From: Adineta ricciae
Lineage: Eukaryota; Rotifera; Eurotatoria; Adinetida; Adinetidae
Length of the DNA: 64,000 bases
Reading direction: 5' to 3'
Assembly: GCA_905250025.1 (NCBI GenBank)
Contig: CAJNOJ010000073.1
Location: forward strand, 199,879-263,878
The position numbers were made by a program, and so were the translations under genes. The notes beneath the pieces are model-generated. The model made no database searches and had not been told where the DNA came from. It saw only the letters and a program-made list of their open reading frames with translations. Below are positions 1 to 11,375 of this stretch, piece by piece. Numbering within the stretch: the first letter of the stretch is position 1; each line of letters begins with the position of its first letter.

Positions 1-1
1 T

Positions 2-781
2 ATAAGTGTTCTGAATGGTTATGGTAATGGTATGTTTACTTCTCGAACGACGTACTCGACCAGTGCAGGTGCACTTTCTTCAGTTTTTGCTGACTTTAAT
101 AATGACAAACGCATGGATATAGCTGTCATCTGTTCGGGCGTGTCGAAAGTCGATGTGTTGTTTGGATCCATCAGTCAATCATTTGTCAAACAAACAACCT
201 TAAGAACTGGCAACGGATCACGACCAAGATCGTTAGTTACAGGCGATTTTAATAATGATAATTACACAGACATTGTGGTGGCAAACTCAGGTACAAATAG
301 CATAGGTCTGTTCCTGGGCTATGGAAATATCTCTTTTACCAATCAAACAGCTAGTACTCTTGGTTACTCGCCATGGTCCATTGCTAGTGGTCATCTGAAT
401 AACGATGCACTATTGGATATCGTCGTTGCTGATTATTATAATGGTAGTATCAGTGTACTCGTTGCATCTGTAAATACTTCATTTGCACAGCAACAAGTAT
501 TGTTAACCGGTGTCGAATCAAAGCCATACGCCATTGTCACAGCTGATTTTAATAATGATAACTCGCAGGATATTATTGTTGCTAACTATGGCAGCAATAC
601 GATCAGTCTTTTCCTCGGCTATAGCAATGGCTCCTTCAGCAGTCGAATAAAAATTCCAAATGGTTATGGTACTAATCCATTTTACATTGTCGTTGGTGAC
701 TTTAATAACGATTCTAAACTGGATTTTGCCGCTATCAATGAGAGCACGGATAATTTAAAAGTTTTCTTACAAACTTGCTAG
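2..781 (+). CDS. FG-GAP/VCBS repeat protein, 3' end (copy 1)
   Basis: The reading frame is already open at base 2 and ends at TAG 779-781, so this is the C-terminal ~259 residues of a longer protein that starts outside the window. It consists of ~47-residue repeats, each with a D-x-N-x-D-x-x-x-D type loop (for example DFNNDNYTDIVVA) followed by a G-x-G-N hairpin. This is the pattern of FG-GAP/VCBS beta-propeller blades, whose aspartate loops bind calcium in integrin-type propellers. An extracellular or adhesive role is inferred. No membrane segment follows the last repeat. A poly(A)-type AATAAA lies at 821-826. The second copy at 12698-14137 keeps the frame with scattered substitutions, which supports coding. 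Confidence 0.85.
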   Translation: MSVLNGYGNGMFTSRTTYSTSAGALSSVFADFNNDKRMDIAVICSGVSKVDVLFGSISQSFVKQTTLRTGNGSRPRSLVTGDFNNDNYTDIVVANSGTNSIGLFLGYGNISFTNQTASTLGYSPWSIASGHLNNDALLDIVVADYYNGSISVLVASVNTSFAQQQVLLTGVESKPYAIVTADFNNDNSQDIIVANYGSNTISLFLGYSNGSFSSRIKIPNGYGTNPFYIVVGDFNNDSKLDFAAINESTDNLKVFLQTC

Positions 782-1912
782 GCTATAAATGAACATATGT
801 ATTTTTGGCGATTAACTGTGAATAAAATCTATTAAGTGACGAAATCACCCAGCTATATGCTTTGAGTTAACTCCACCTAACACAGTATAGTAAACGAAAA
901 TATGTCATCCGGGCAGCTATGCCCGAATGCGATGATATAGATCACCTACTACGTTTCTAAATAATCAAAATTCAAGTTCTTCAAACAGCCTTCGACTGGT
1001 AATAATGAGCAACCATTCAATTACTAGCCGCGACATGACAGTATCGTGAATTTATGCTGAACGATGAAAAGTAAACGCATAAATTCTATGACAGCGATAC
1101 ACCGTAATTACTAGATCTGTTATTAAAGATCCATTAATATGGAGTTTTACACAAACAAGTAGCGCTCATCCGTTGGATTCGCTGACCCTTTTCTGAAAGT
1201 GTCAGAAAACTAGTTGGGTTCGAATTGAAGTCAGTTTTATGCTCATTCTTTCATTTTCTGCTTTATTCATGTCAGATTATATTTTCAATTCATTTGCCCA
1301 AAGACGTAAACAAAACGAACACCGATTATGTGTACCATCATCAATAGATAATTTGTAAATAACATCGAATGTGCATAAATTGTATTGATATAATGAAATG
1401 ATTGGTTGCCATTCAGTGTTTCACCGCATTTACTGAAATGTATATGACTTGAATAAATGGAGAAAAATGATGAAAATTTCTTGTAATTCGATAGCTGGAA
1501 GCTTTGTTTATAAACTGGTTCAATTGCTACGATAATCAATGACGATAAGTTTGCAAGGACATGGATAAGATTCAGAATAATACGTCAAAAGTGTCAATTA
1601 ACATCAGAAGTATAAATTATAGTTTATAGTTGCTTGATACATTGCTACAAGGCACAACAGTAATTGATATAAATCTAGAGCGTTTTTTAAATGATGTAAG
1701 AACAGTTCGCATGAAATTTTTCAACTTAAATAAACTATAATTCAATCGAACATAAAACTTTCATTCATAGCTTATCTAAATTTGAATATGAATTTAGTGA
1801 AGTGTAAATATCAATTATTATTTCAATCAACGTCTTGGATAAGATCTATTAGATTGTCATTATTATTTGAAAGAAAAACAAAAAGAGAAGTCAGTTCATC
1901 ATCTCTATTCCA
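782..1912. other. Intergenic region between convergent genes (copy 1)
   Basis: About 1.1 kb of AT-rich sequence lies between the ends of the FG-GAP gene (+) and the peptidase gene (-). I see no supported gene. Bases ~1155-1235 contain a short sequence (begins AAGTAGCGCTCATCCG) that recurs at ~14538 and ~17161, so it is a small dispersed repeat or a duplicated fragment. Confidence 0.6.
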
Positions 1913-3185
1913 TTACTGATCATATTCTCCTTGATTATCATCATAGTTAAATTGATCATTTTTATTCCATGAGTTATCATCAACATAACCACGAGCACTA
2001 TCATCAAACGAATCAATTTCAAAATCGTTTTCGTCAAATTGTTCAATTGTACGATAATCATCGCTATTATCCTCATCATAATTATAATTATCAATATTTT
2101 GATAATCAATTTCATCATTATAATCCCAATTTTCTTTTCCAAAATCATTATTCGATACTTTACGAATCGTCCATACGTCAAAACAAAGATCCGAATCAGT
2201 CAGATAATCATATGGAATATAACAATATCCACGATCACCCTACAAAATATCAATCAAAAATTCGCCTTAGACATCCCTCGAAGAATTTCTTACCCAATCT
2301 TCTCCCCAAGAATTTCGAACAATAAATGATTGAGATTGATCACTATAACCAACAGCTACCAATGCATGGCTAATAACAATAGAAGAAAATAAGCTTTGTA
2401 AATTGAAGAAAACTTTGTTATACCTTCCATCAGATTGACGATTACGATCGTTAGAAGTTGGCATTGGTACAACACCTGTTTTAGCTGCTTTGTCAAATGA
2501 TGTAAATAGATGAAGTCCAAATACAAAAGGAAAACCTTGAGCAAGACATGATTTCATTTCATGTAAATTAATATCGACTTGAAGTGCTTGTGATATTGTA
2601 TGAGATTTAGCTGATGTATATACTTCTTCATTTGGACGTGTATTTACTTTAGAAATATCATAGGGCCATAATGATTCCAGACAAGTGCCAAGTTCTTCAA
2701 GTGCTTCAATAGCAGATGTCATTGAACAACCTGAATCTGTAATTGGTTCTGATGGTTGATCTTTTTCACGACTATTATAATAAATAAATAATCGACTAAT
2801 ATCAATACTTTCACCATGAAGTTTCTTTATTAAATATTCATATGCTCCTATTCAGAAAACTCTCAATTATAAAATTGTATTTGGAATTAATTTTTACCTG
2901 CTAGGGCATTAGCTGAACTAAAATCAAGAACAAAGCAATCAATATTATTGTTAAATCTATTTTGAAATGTAATTACCAACTACCAATACTTGATTGATTT
3001 TCTACCGTTGTCATATCATTTCGAAGATCAACTTTCGGTGGGAGTTCTTCAGGAGTATAAGTTACACGATTGTTGAAAGATTGACATAAATTTCCTTTGT
3101 TTGGTAAACGATTTGAAGGCCAAATACCATTTAGACGATATTTACGATTAGAAAGCTTGTTTATTAAAAATGTTTTTCGTGACAT
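1913..3185 (-). CDS. C1A (papain-like) cysteine peptidase, four exons (copy 1)
   Basis: Proposed join on the minus strand: 3185-2977, 2917-2898, 2847-2294, 2239-1913. All introns are GT-AG and the frame is kept, giving 369 aa. The papain triad is complete: Cys70 in QSSIGSCSANA, His237 in SHALVAVGY and Asn255 in VRNSWG, with the oxyanion Gln64 six residues before Cys. The Cys70 codon is split by intron 1 (TG|T) and the second exon is only 20 bases. There is no signal peptide and only a short N-terminal part. The C-terminal ~85 residues form an unusual Asp/Asn/Tyr-rich acidic tail. The DLR..M..VENQ..IGSC.ANA type is more familiar from bacterial C1 enzymes than from lysosomal cathepsins, so past transfer is possible (inference). 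I chose the ATG at 3185; an upstream in-frame ATG at 3206 is the alternative. Confidence 0.85.
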
Positions 3186-3945
3186 TATATTAACGTAATT
3201 ATACACTGTGTGAAAAGAAATAAATTATCTGTTCTTTTTCTCGTTCACTCTCACCGACTATATTTTTTATTCGTTTCAATGATTTGCACATGTATAAATA
3301 TATATTTAGTTAGGAAGAAAAAATATTTTCTTTTCAAATATAATTGATCGGTTATAATAATGACATCACAATTAGTTTATTTAGTAATGGATAAATGAAT
3401 AATCATTACGTTTCTAATCAAATTGGATGAATAATTATTTAACATTGTTTGTGGTGATTTTTGCAATGGAGAAATATCATAATGTTCTTTGAAATTTGTT
3501 TTTGTTGAAGTTGTCATAAAGTATAGAGTTCCGAGACTATACTGCTACGTCTTCATCTAATTCGTGTGGCGCAGGAACATTACGGAATCCATTACGACAC
3601 TTTTCAGGATAACATTTTTGTCGAAAAAAAATCAAATCTTAAATAATGACACAAAATTTCTTAGAAAAAAGATTTCTTATGAGCAGATGATTGTGCTAGA
3701 GGATAAGAATAATCGTCAATTCTACGTGATTTGTGGTGAAGAAAACGATTGTATCTTCGCGAAAGGTAAAACAATTGTTTATTCTTTGAGGTTCTGCTTA
3801 TAAAAAAAAACGAGTGTATTTCAATGTATTATTTCAAAGTTTTTTACTTAGAAAGATTTTTTTTCAATATAGTAAAATAGATAGAACACACGCGATACTT
3901 TAAACATGAAGCGAAATTTGCAAAGGAAAGCTGACATGAAAGTTA
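3186..3945. other. Intergenic region upstream of the peptidase
   Basis: AT-rich region holding the presumed promoter of the peptidase and the 3' flank of the large receptor gene. A 79-codon frame at 3564-3803 (+) is not kept in the second copy, where an extra A shifts it, so I do not call it a gene. Similarity to the second copy stops near 3755/17144. Confidence 0.5.
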
Positions 3946-6900
3946 TTATTCATTCAAGATTTGTTTACCATTTGATTTTTTAGCAGTTTGGCATCGACAA
4001 ATATTAAAAGATCGTTTAAAGTTTTTCATATATAAACTCGATGGTATGACAAAAATAACAAAGGTAAATATCGATGGTGTAAATGAAAAGAAATAAGCCA
4101 TAAGATATATCCAAATATTTTTTGATGTTCGTTTACAACCAGATAATGATGAAATAATTAAACGAGGCATTGTTAAAATAAGTAAAATAATTGGACTTAT
4201 AATTAAATGCTTATGTTCATGTAATTGTTGACGAAAATGTTCTTGCAAAGATTGATTCGTTTGTGCTGTTGATCGTTGACGTGCAGTTTGAAAAATAATA
4301 AATAAAGCTGAAAATAGATTAGCAAGAAATGGAATTATAAGATGAAAATATAATATTCCAGTATTATAATATTGAATAGATGATGAATAACGAACTACAC
4401 ACCAAAATTGTCGTTGAGTTGTACTTTGATAAATTGTATCGATAAATGTTTTATTTCTTACATCGAATAAAGGACTATCACTTTTATTAACATAAGCTTT
4501 GCCTGTTTCAGTGTTATATTCAAACATATTTCGATGTAAAGGTTCATGAATAAGACTAGCCATAATACACAATGGTAAAATGAAGATAATACATTGAACA
4601 ATACGTTTACTCTTGTTTCTATCAAAATTAACTCCACTAAAAACTCGGCCTGCTCGTTCAATTGCAATACAAGCATTTAGCCAAGTATCATAATAGAGAA
4701 AAAGTTTAAGAAGAGGTTCAATAACCAAACGACCTCCGCGAAGTATTGAAATATCAGTCACGAAATGAATTTCAGTAATTAAAGAAAACCAAAAATTAAC
4801 TGAAAACATACACGATGTTATAAAAGAAGTAATTGATAATGTAAATAAATATAATCCACATCCATTTTGTCGTTCTTCTTTACTTTTAAATGTTAAAAAA
4901 CAAAGTAAACTATTTATAAATCCAATAATAAACATAATAATTGTAAAAGCAGCACTTATTTTAATTGAAATTGATTGATTAGACAACGTTATATTTGATT
5001 GAATTTCACCGCGTAATATATCATCAAGAGGTAAACCAATTGTTGTAGAATAAAAATGACAACGATCTCCAATTGAACAACTTTGTTGTTTTGAATCTAA
5101 ACAATATTATTCTCATAAAAATTAAATAATTATCATAATAAAGAACATACTAAAACGATTAATAGTAACATCATTATCACCAGATATAAAAATAGAGAAA
5201 TTTCCTGTATGATTTGGATAATATGTTGTTATAACTAATATATATTTTATATTTGCTTCAAGATCAACAAAGAATTTCAATTGATGTTGATTACATTTTC
5301 CACTATGTTGAAAAAGTAAATTACCAAATGGTTGTAATGGATCAAAATTATCTTTATAAAGATAACCGTATGTATCATATTCACTTTCACTCCAAATTAC
5401 ATATGGACCAGGTTTTTTAACATTAATTTCTAATGTTTCATAATGATAACTTCGACTTTTGTAATCACGACAGTATTTTGGACTATTCGTTGTGATTTCA
5501 GATGAATAATTTGATTGAATAGTTATTTGTGAAGCTATTTAATTACAAATAAAATGCATTTATTCTAAGATAAAATGATACATTCCTTGGAAAAATTTCT
5601 CAAACAAAGATAATAGTTAAACATACAAATATTTCAAGGTCAATTCTCTTCGCCAATGATGAAAGTCCACTGTACTTTCGCCAATACATCCCTAACCTTT
5701 CACCATTGGCGAAGTTCCGATACCCCAACATTTTATATTATCTATTAATGAAATAATATCTCAAATACTTACAAAGACGTGTAACAAGAACATGCCTAAC
5801 ACCCGACATATGAACTATAATATTCCCAGTGATCATTGGAGAATATGTTGTGACAACTAATATGTATTTTGTGTCATTGTAAAGGGGAAGGTCAAATTTA
5901 AATTGATTCTCAGATCCTCCATCGTCATTTTTTGTAAAAAGATGTTCATCTGGATTAAGTGGATTAAAAGTCTCTTCATAAATATAACCATATGTATCAA
6001 TGGCCGAACTACTCCATATTGTATAATAACGATTTTCAGGTACTTTGATCTCAAATGATTCATAATAGTAACTTTCCCTATCACAACCTTGTGAATAGAT
6101 TTGACTATTTTTAGCTAATATTGATGAATTTGTCCATTCAATAACTGAAAACATATCTATAATAATAAAAAAAAACTTTATTTAAATCGAAATTCATATT
6201 GTTAATAAATCATTAGAATGTTCTGAATGATTTTCATTACAACTTACCACACGAATTTGATGAATATTCAAATTTTTGTATTCGATGATTTCCTGAATCA
6301 ACAACAAACAAATTTCCAAAATTATCAAAAGCAAGACTAGTTGGAAGGAGTAATTGAGTAGATTTTATATTAAGTCCATCACATCCGATAACACAAAAAA
6401 TGTCAGTGGGTCCTGATCGAAGAATTCGACGATTCTTTGAATCAACAATAAATAAAAATTGTTGAATATCTAATATAATTGCAGTTGGACATGAAAGTAA
6501 GTATTGACGTTTCGCAAGTAATGTACTTCCTACTAACGTAGTACCTTCCATTTGCCCAGATGAAATTCTTTGAATTCGATCATTTCCACAATCTGCTACA
6601 TATGTATCGAATTTTATATCAACGAATATTCCACGAGGATCATTAAGATGAACTGATGTTGAACCCTTTTCACTTGTTCCAGCGACGGCTTCCCATCCCA
6701 TGACAGGACTATAAATGTCTTTTTTGATAACTAAATGATTTTTAGACATTGAACAATATAAAAAGTTTTTTATATCAATAAATAAATCGAAACAAGAAGA
6801 AGAAACTATCATTACAGTGGTTGATACATTCCTATTAAATATCCATTTTTCAACCCGACCGTTTATTCCATTATCAATAAAAATTTCACCAATTGATGAA

Positions 6901-9900
6901 ACAAATAAAGAAGATGAATTATCATAATTAGTAGGAATCTTTTTTGATGGAGCACTATCATTTTCATTCCAAAATAAAATTTGTTGTTTTTCTCGATTAA
7001 TCGAATAAATTGAATTTTGTTTATTAATAAAGATTGAAGAAGGATTTAAACCAAGCTGAAATTGATCGGCAACTGTTATTCCATTTCGATTCCAAACTGA
7101 TTTTGAACAAATTTCTGGTTGATTGAACGGAAAACCTGTATATGAAAAGAGACTTTGAAATGAAATATATTTATATTTGATAAATTTAATCTCCTAGTTT
7201 CATTCATTCAATATTCATTATGAATAATATACATAACTATCATATATCTCTTCTTAACGTCAAACAAAAAATTCGTTAATTTTTCATCAAAACTATAACA
7301 AATGAATAGATAACTCTTATTGCTTTTTGTGTCAAATCTTAGCTGATTTCACAAGGGCTAAACAACGAAATCCCGAAATCCTGGAATATCACGCAATCCA
7401 AACGACTTTATGGAATCCAGTGGAATCTAACGGAATCCGAAATTATAATCTTTCCCAAAAAAAAAGAACACTTTTGTTCTTTTCTGGGAATATGTCCCGA
7501 AACAGAACAAAAGTGTTCTGTTTTGAGAAAGAATTTTAGAGAACTTTAAGGAATTCTATAGAATTCCAGGGAATCCTAAGGAATTTGTGGAATCTTAAAG
7601 AATCGTAAGAATTCTGAGAAATCCAAAGGAATCATAATTTTAGGATTGCGTTGTTTATATCTTGTGATTTCATCAAACTTATTCGGTTTCTTTAATGAAA
7701 ATACGCATGCACTGAACCCGAACGTTCGAGTTCGAGTAGCTGCCTAATTCGACTCATAATATAAGTGACCAAATCCTAGTACCCTTAGGAATAGAAATAG
7801 ATTTAGTTTTACTTATACATATACACCCACGCTCTCACTTATACTATCTCGATTGAGGGTGCTGCGGTGGGTGTGAATGTGAGGGTGAGGCTGTGGGTGT
7901 GTATATGTATAAGTAAAACTAAATCTATTTCTATTCCTATCTACTCATTTGTTATAAGTGTTATATAGATATCTATTTATATTCGAATTGATACTAGCCT
8001 GTCGGAGGTGGACCTATAATATAAGTCGAATTAGGCATCTCATGCTCGTTTGCCGATTTATATTTCTCTTCATCGAAGTCAGATGTTATATTTACTTACC
8101 ACAAGAATTTTCTATAGAGAATTTTAGAATTTCATCACCTGCGAGAACGAACATATTACCAAAATTGTCAAAACTTATAAGCATTGCATGTGCCAGTTGA
8201 GAATCTCCTCCTTCTCTTTCATAACAGCCAACTAAACATCGAAAACCGTAAGGTCCTTCTCCAACCACACGTTCTGCCGCCGATTCAACAATATATAAAT
8301 ATTTATTAGCATCCAAGGTAATCGCCCTAGGATTATGAAGTGATATAGTTGGACTTACTGACTTTTCACCAGCAATTGTAGTGGCATTGGTTGCTCCATA
8401 TGAAAAGAGTTGTATTCGGTTATTTTCATAATCTGCCACAAATAAATCGAAGTTCACATCAACGAAAATCCCTTCTGGCCAAGAAAGCTCATTACTATTA
8501 GATCCTTTATTACCTGTTCCAGCGACAGGAATGGATGTCATCGAAGAATCGTTTAAGTTTTTTTTCACTACTTGATTTTCCTCAGGCAATGAACAATACA
8601 AATTATCATTGATATCAATAAAAAGAACATAACACTCTGAATTTACATTCATAACAGTTTCAAAAGTGCTTCTCTCTGAATCCCATTTCTGTACTGTTCT
8701 ATTCCCATCATCTCCAACATTAAAATAAATATTACTATTTGATGTTACAAATAGATATCTGGGTTCTAAGAAGTGACTCAAATTAATATATCTCACATTA
8801 AGACTATTTTCATTCCATATTATAATCTTTTTTTGCTGCTTATGAATTGTATAGATTGTATTATTCGTATTAATGAATAAACCGTCAGGGGTCCATTTTC
8901 CGATAATGGATGGATTAACAAATGTGATACCATTTCGATTCCAAGTTTGGTTTGGACAAAATTGAGGTTGATTAAGTGAAATAACTAAAATATAAAGAAA
9001 TCAAATAAAAAAAGAATTTTTCAGCAAATATTTCAATGTATAATTCAAATCGCGAGACAAACCTGACAATGTTAATGAATAGTTCATAAAGTTAAGATTA
9101 ATAACTAATTAAAAATGATTAAAAGATTATAGAATGAAACAAAGGTGTTCCGAGGTCAAAAAAATGGGGGGCATCGAAAAAATTTCGAAAATTTTAGAAA
9201 GAAAACTTCGAAATCGTTTTCAATTCTGAGAAAAATTCGACGCTACCTGCGTGTTTTTTCATAAATTCCAAGTCTATGTCTAAAATTTTCCAAGATTGAG
9301 AGGGCGACGTCCCCCTCCCCCTCTTGGAACATCTCTGGAATGAAAATGGTACATTTTATTAGAATTAATTTTCTTTGCACATCTATCGACTTATTTCTTT
9401 AATTATTTATTTATTTATAAACAGTTGTCTCACTTTCACATTCTTATTGATTAATTTAAAAGGAATTGAAGTTCCGAAACTTTCTATCTTAAATATTCTC
9501 TATTTAAAAAAAGATTAAAATTACTCTTAAAAATCAGTTTTAGTTATCAAATCTTATCAATTAATTTATAAGCAGAGAAAATAGTTTTATTTTAGATTTA
9601 AACAATTAATCAAAGAAAAAATGTTTTCAAAGAAAAGTTCTTCAATAGATTTGAAAAAATAATCAAGATTTTTCAATTATTCTTATTTCCATATTTATAT
9701 GTTAGAAAAAGACTTTTACTGTAATATTCATTTTAGAAATTGATTTCTCTTTATTTACTCACCAGAAGAGATAAGTTCAAATTTTTGAATTCGATTGTTT
9801 CTCGACTCCACAACAAAAATGTTACCAAAAGTGTCAAAACTCATAGCTATTGGACGCTTCAATTGATTCGATTGAGAACCTCCTCCTTTTTCTTCGTCAC

Positions 9901-10809
9901 CTCCTACACTATAACATCCAACTAAGCATCGAAAACCGTAAGGTCCTTCTCCAATCACACGATGATTCCCCCTATCAACAATATATAAATATTTATTAGC
10001 ATCCAAGGTAATCCCATCAGGTTTTAAAAGTGGTATAGTGAGCTTATAAGATCTTTCACCAGCAACTGTAATCCCATGGGTTTCTCCATATGAAAAAAAT
10101 TGTACTCGATGATTATTAGTATCCGCCACAAATAAATCGAAGTTCACATCAACAAAAATGCCACCAGGATTTGAAAGTTCGTTACTATTAGATCCTTCAG
10201 AACCTGTTCCAACAATAGGAATGGATGTCATAGAAGAATCGTTTAAGTTTGTTTTCATCACTTGATTTTCCTCATACAATGAACAATACAAATTATCATT
10301 GATATCAATAAAAAGACCAGAACATGCTGAATTTACATTCATAACAGTTTCAAAAGTGTTTGTCTCTGATTTCCATCTCTGCACTGTTTTATCTCCCCAG
10401 CTATCACTAATATAAATATCGGCATTTGATGTTACAAATAGATATGTGGGCACTGACAAATTATCCAAATCAATAGATGTTAAATTAAGATTATTTTCAT
10501 TCCATATTAAAATCTTTTTCTCGTGCATATGAATTGTATAGATTGTATTATTCGTATTAATGAAAATAGCCTCGGGCGTTTTCCCAATAACGGATTCATT
10601 AGCAAATGTGATACCATTTCGATTCCAAGTTACAGTTGAAGATAAATTTGGTTGATTAAATGAAAGAGCTAAAATATAATTTAAAGAAAAATTTTTTATT
10701 AAAAACTTCATTTTTCAAAAAAAATATGTTAAAACTTTTAAATAAACTTACCAAATGATTTCTTATTATAAATAAGAAAAAAAGTAATTAAAATAGATAA
10801 ATTTAACAT
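3946..10809 (-). CDS. Chimeric receptor: signal peptide, three NHL propellers, two beta-sandwich modules, 7TM domain (seven exons)
   Basis: Proposed join on the minus strand: 10809-10752 (signal peptide, MLNLSILITFFLIYNKK), 10668-9763, 8984-8100 and 7135-6248 (three NHL propeller exons of 906, 885 and 888 bases), 6156-5773 and 5534-5151 (two related ~128-aa modules, both 384 bases), 5096-3946 (7TM). All junctions are GT-AG in phase 1, every internal exon is a multiple of three, and the total is 1551 aa. NHL blades are explicit, for example GIFVDVNFDLFVADTNNHRV. The 384-base modules carry a conserved IWS..DTYGYLY...F core and resemble CUB/PPC-type beta sandwiches (weak assignment). The last exon has seven hydrophobic segments, with IER in place of the class A DRY motif, and ends about 45 residues after TM6/7. 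The role is probably surface sensing of a ligand through the propellers. Alternative: three separate genes, or alternative 5' cassettes spliced to one 3' part. Introns 2 and 3 are ~780 and ~960 bases. Confidence 0.72.
7346..7670. mobile_element. Inverted-repeat element with GGAATC-type microrepeats and a central hairpin
   Basis: The ends are inverted repeats: the left end reads ATTTCACAAG then TAAACAACG then AATCC, and the right end gives the same on the other strand with few changes. The interior is full of degenerate GGAATC/GAATTC units. At its centre GAACACTTTTGTTC (7466-7479) pairs perfectly with 7505-7518. There is no coding capacity and I see no clear target-site duplication. It looks like a MITE or foldback element lying in an intron of the large receptor gene. 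Confidence 0.6.
7733..8044. mobile_element. MITE-like element, TGCCTAATTCGAC family, copy 1
   Basis: Terminal inverted repeats of ~25 bases (TGCCTAATTCGACT... at 7741 and its complement ending at 8037), plus long subterminal inverted arms (AATAGAAATAGATTTAG on the left, complement near 7915-7940 on the right). The flanks GAGTAGC on the left and TCTCATG on the right recur around the second copy at 10985-11375, so the true ends may lie a few bases further out. It is non-coding and sits in the intron between NHL exons 3 and 4 of the receptor gene. Confidence 0.65.
9000..9762. other. Long AT-rich intron between NHL exons
   Basis: No exon is recognised here. The sequence is very AT-rich with runs of A and T. 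A tiny frame, MNYSLTLS, just upstream of the exon at 8984 ends in a GTTTGT donor in the right phase. It could be an alternative first exon, but it is too weakly hydrophobic to call a signal peptide. Confidence 0.4.
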
Positions 10810-10984
10810 TTTTTTTTTCTTGAATAAAATATCTTTTTCGTTCTGAATTGATTTTATAAAAATCTTTCCTAAAAAATAAAAGACAAAAAAGCTGAATTTC
10901 TGGATTAATAATAAAATATTTCTGTTTATTTTCTCAATAAATAAATCATTATTAGTTTTATAGCTATTTTTGACTGAAAAGTGA

Positions 10985-11375
10985 GGAGTAGCTTCCTAAT
11001 TCGACTTATAATATAAGTGACGAATTCCTAATACACTTCTACACATACTTAGGAATAGATAACGACAGATTTAGCTGTGCCTATTCACCCATGCCAGTTT
11101 AGGAATAGATATGGATAGGCTCAGCTCTGCCTAAGCCCACCTTCATTTGTGTTTAGGAATATACAGGAATAGATTTTGTTATACATAGTCGTAGGAATAC
11201 ACTCAACCGAGCTATATGTCAGCCTATGTCCATCGGTGCACACAGGTATAACTAAATCTATACCTATCTATTCCTAAACTTGTAGGTTTATATAGATATA
11301 CATCTATTTATATTCAAACTGGGATTAGTCTACCAGATGTCCATTTATAATATAAGTCGAATTAGGCAACTCATG
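10985..11375. mobile_element. MITE-like element, TGCCTAATTCGAC family, copy 2
   Basis: Inverted ends (left CCTAATTCGACTTATAATAT from 10995; right complement ending at 11368), with the same outer flanks as copy 1 (GAGTAGCT on the left, ACTCATG on the right). The interior has several AGGAATAGAT units. At ~376 bases it is longer than copy 1. It is non-coding and lies ~190 bases upstream of the receptor gene's first exon, so it may touch its promoter. Confidence 0.62.

Noticed and set aside
1891-2329. Frames on both strands rich in Ile/Met or His/Gln/Asn
   Set aside because: They are shadows of the Asp/Asn-rich last exon of the peptidase.
3564-3803. 79-codon frame (+) upstream of the peptidase
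   Set aside because: The second copy has an extra A in the run near 17060, which destroys the frame; no domain recognised.
7860-7905. GTGGGTGTG-like G-rich run suggestive of bdelloid telomere repeats
   Set aside because: It is the complement of the ACACCCAC arm of the inverted-repeat element at 7733-8044 and is not an array of a fixed unit.
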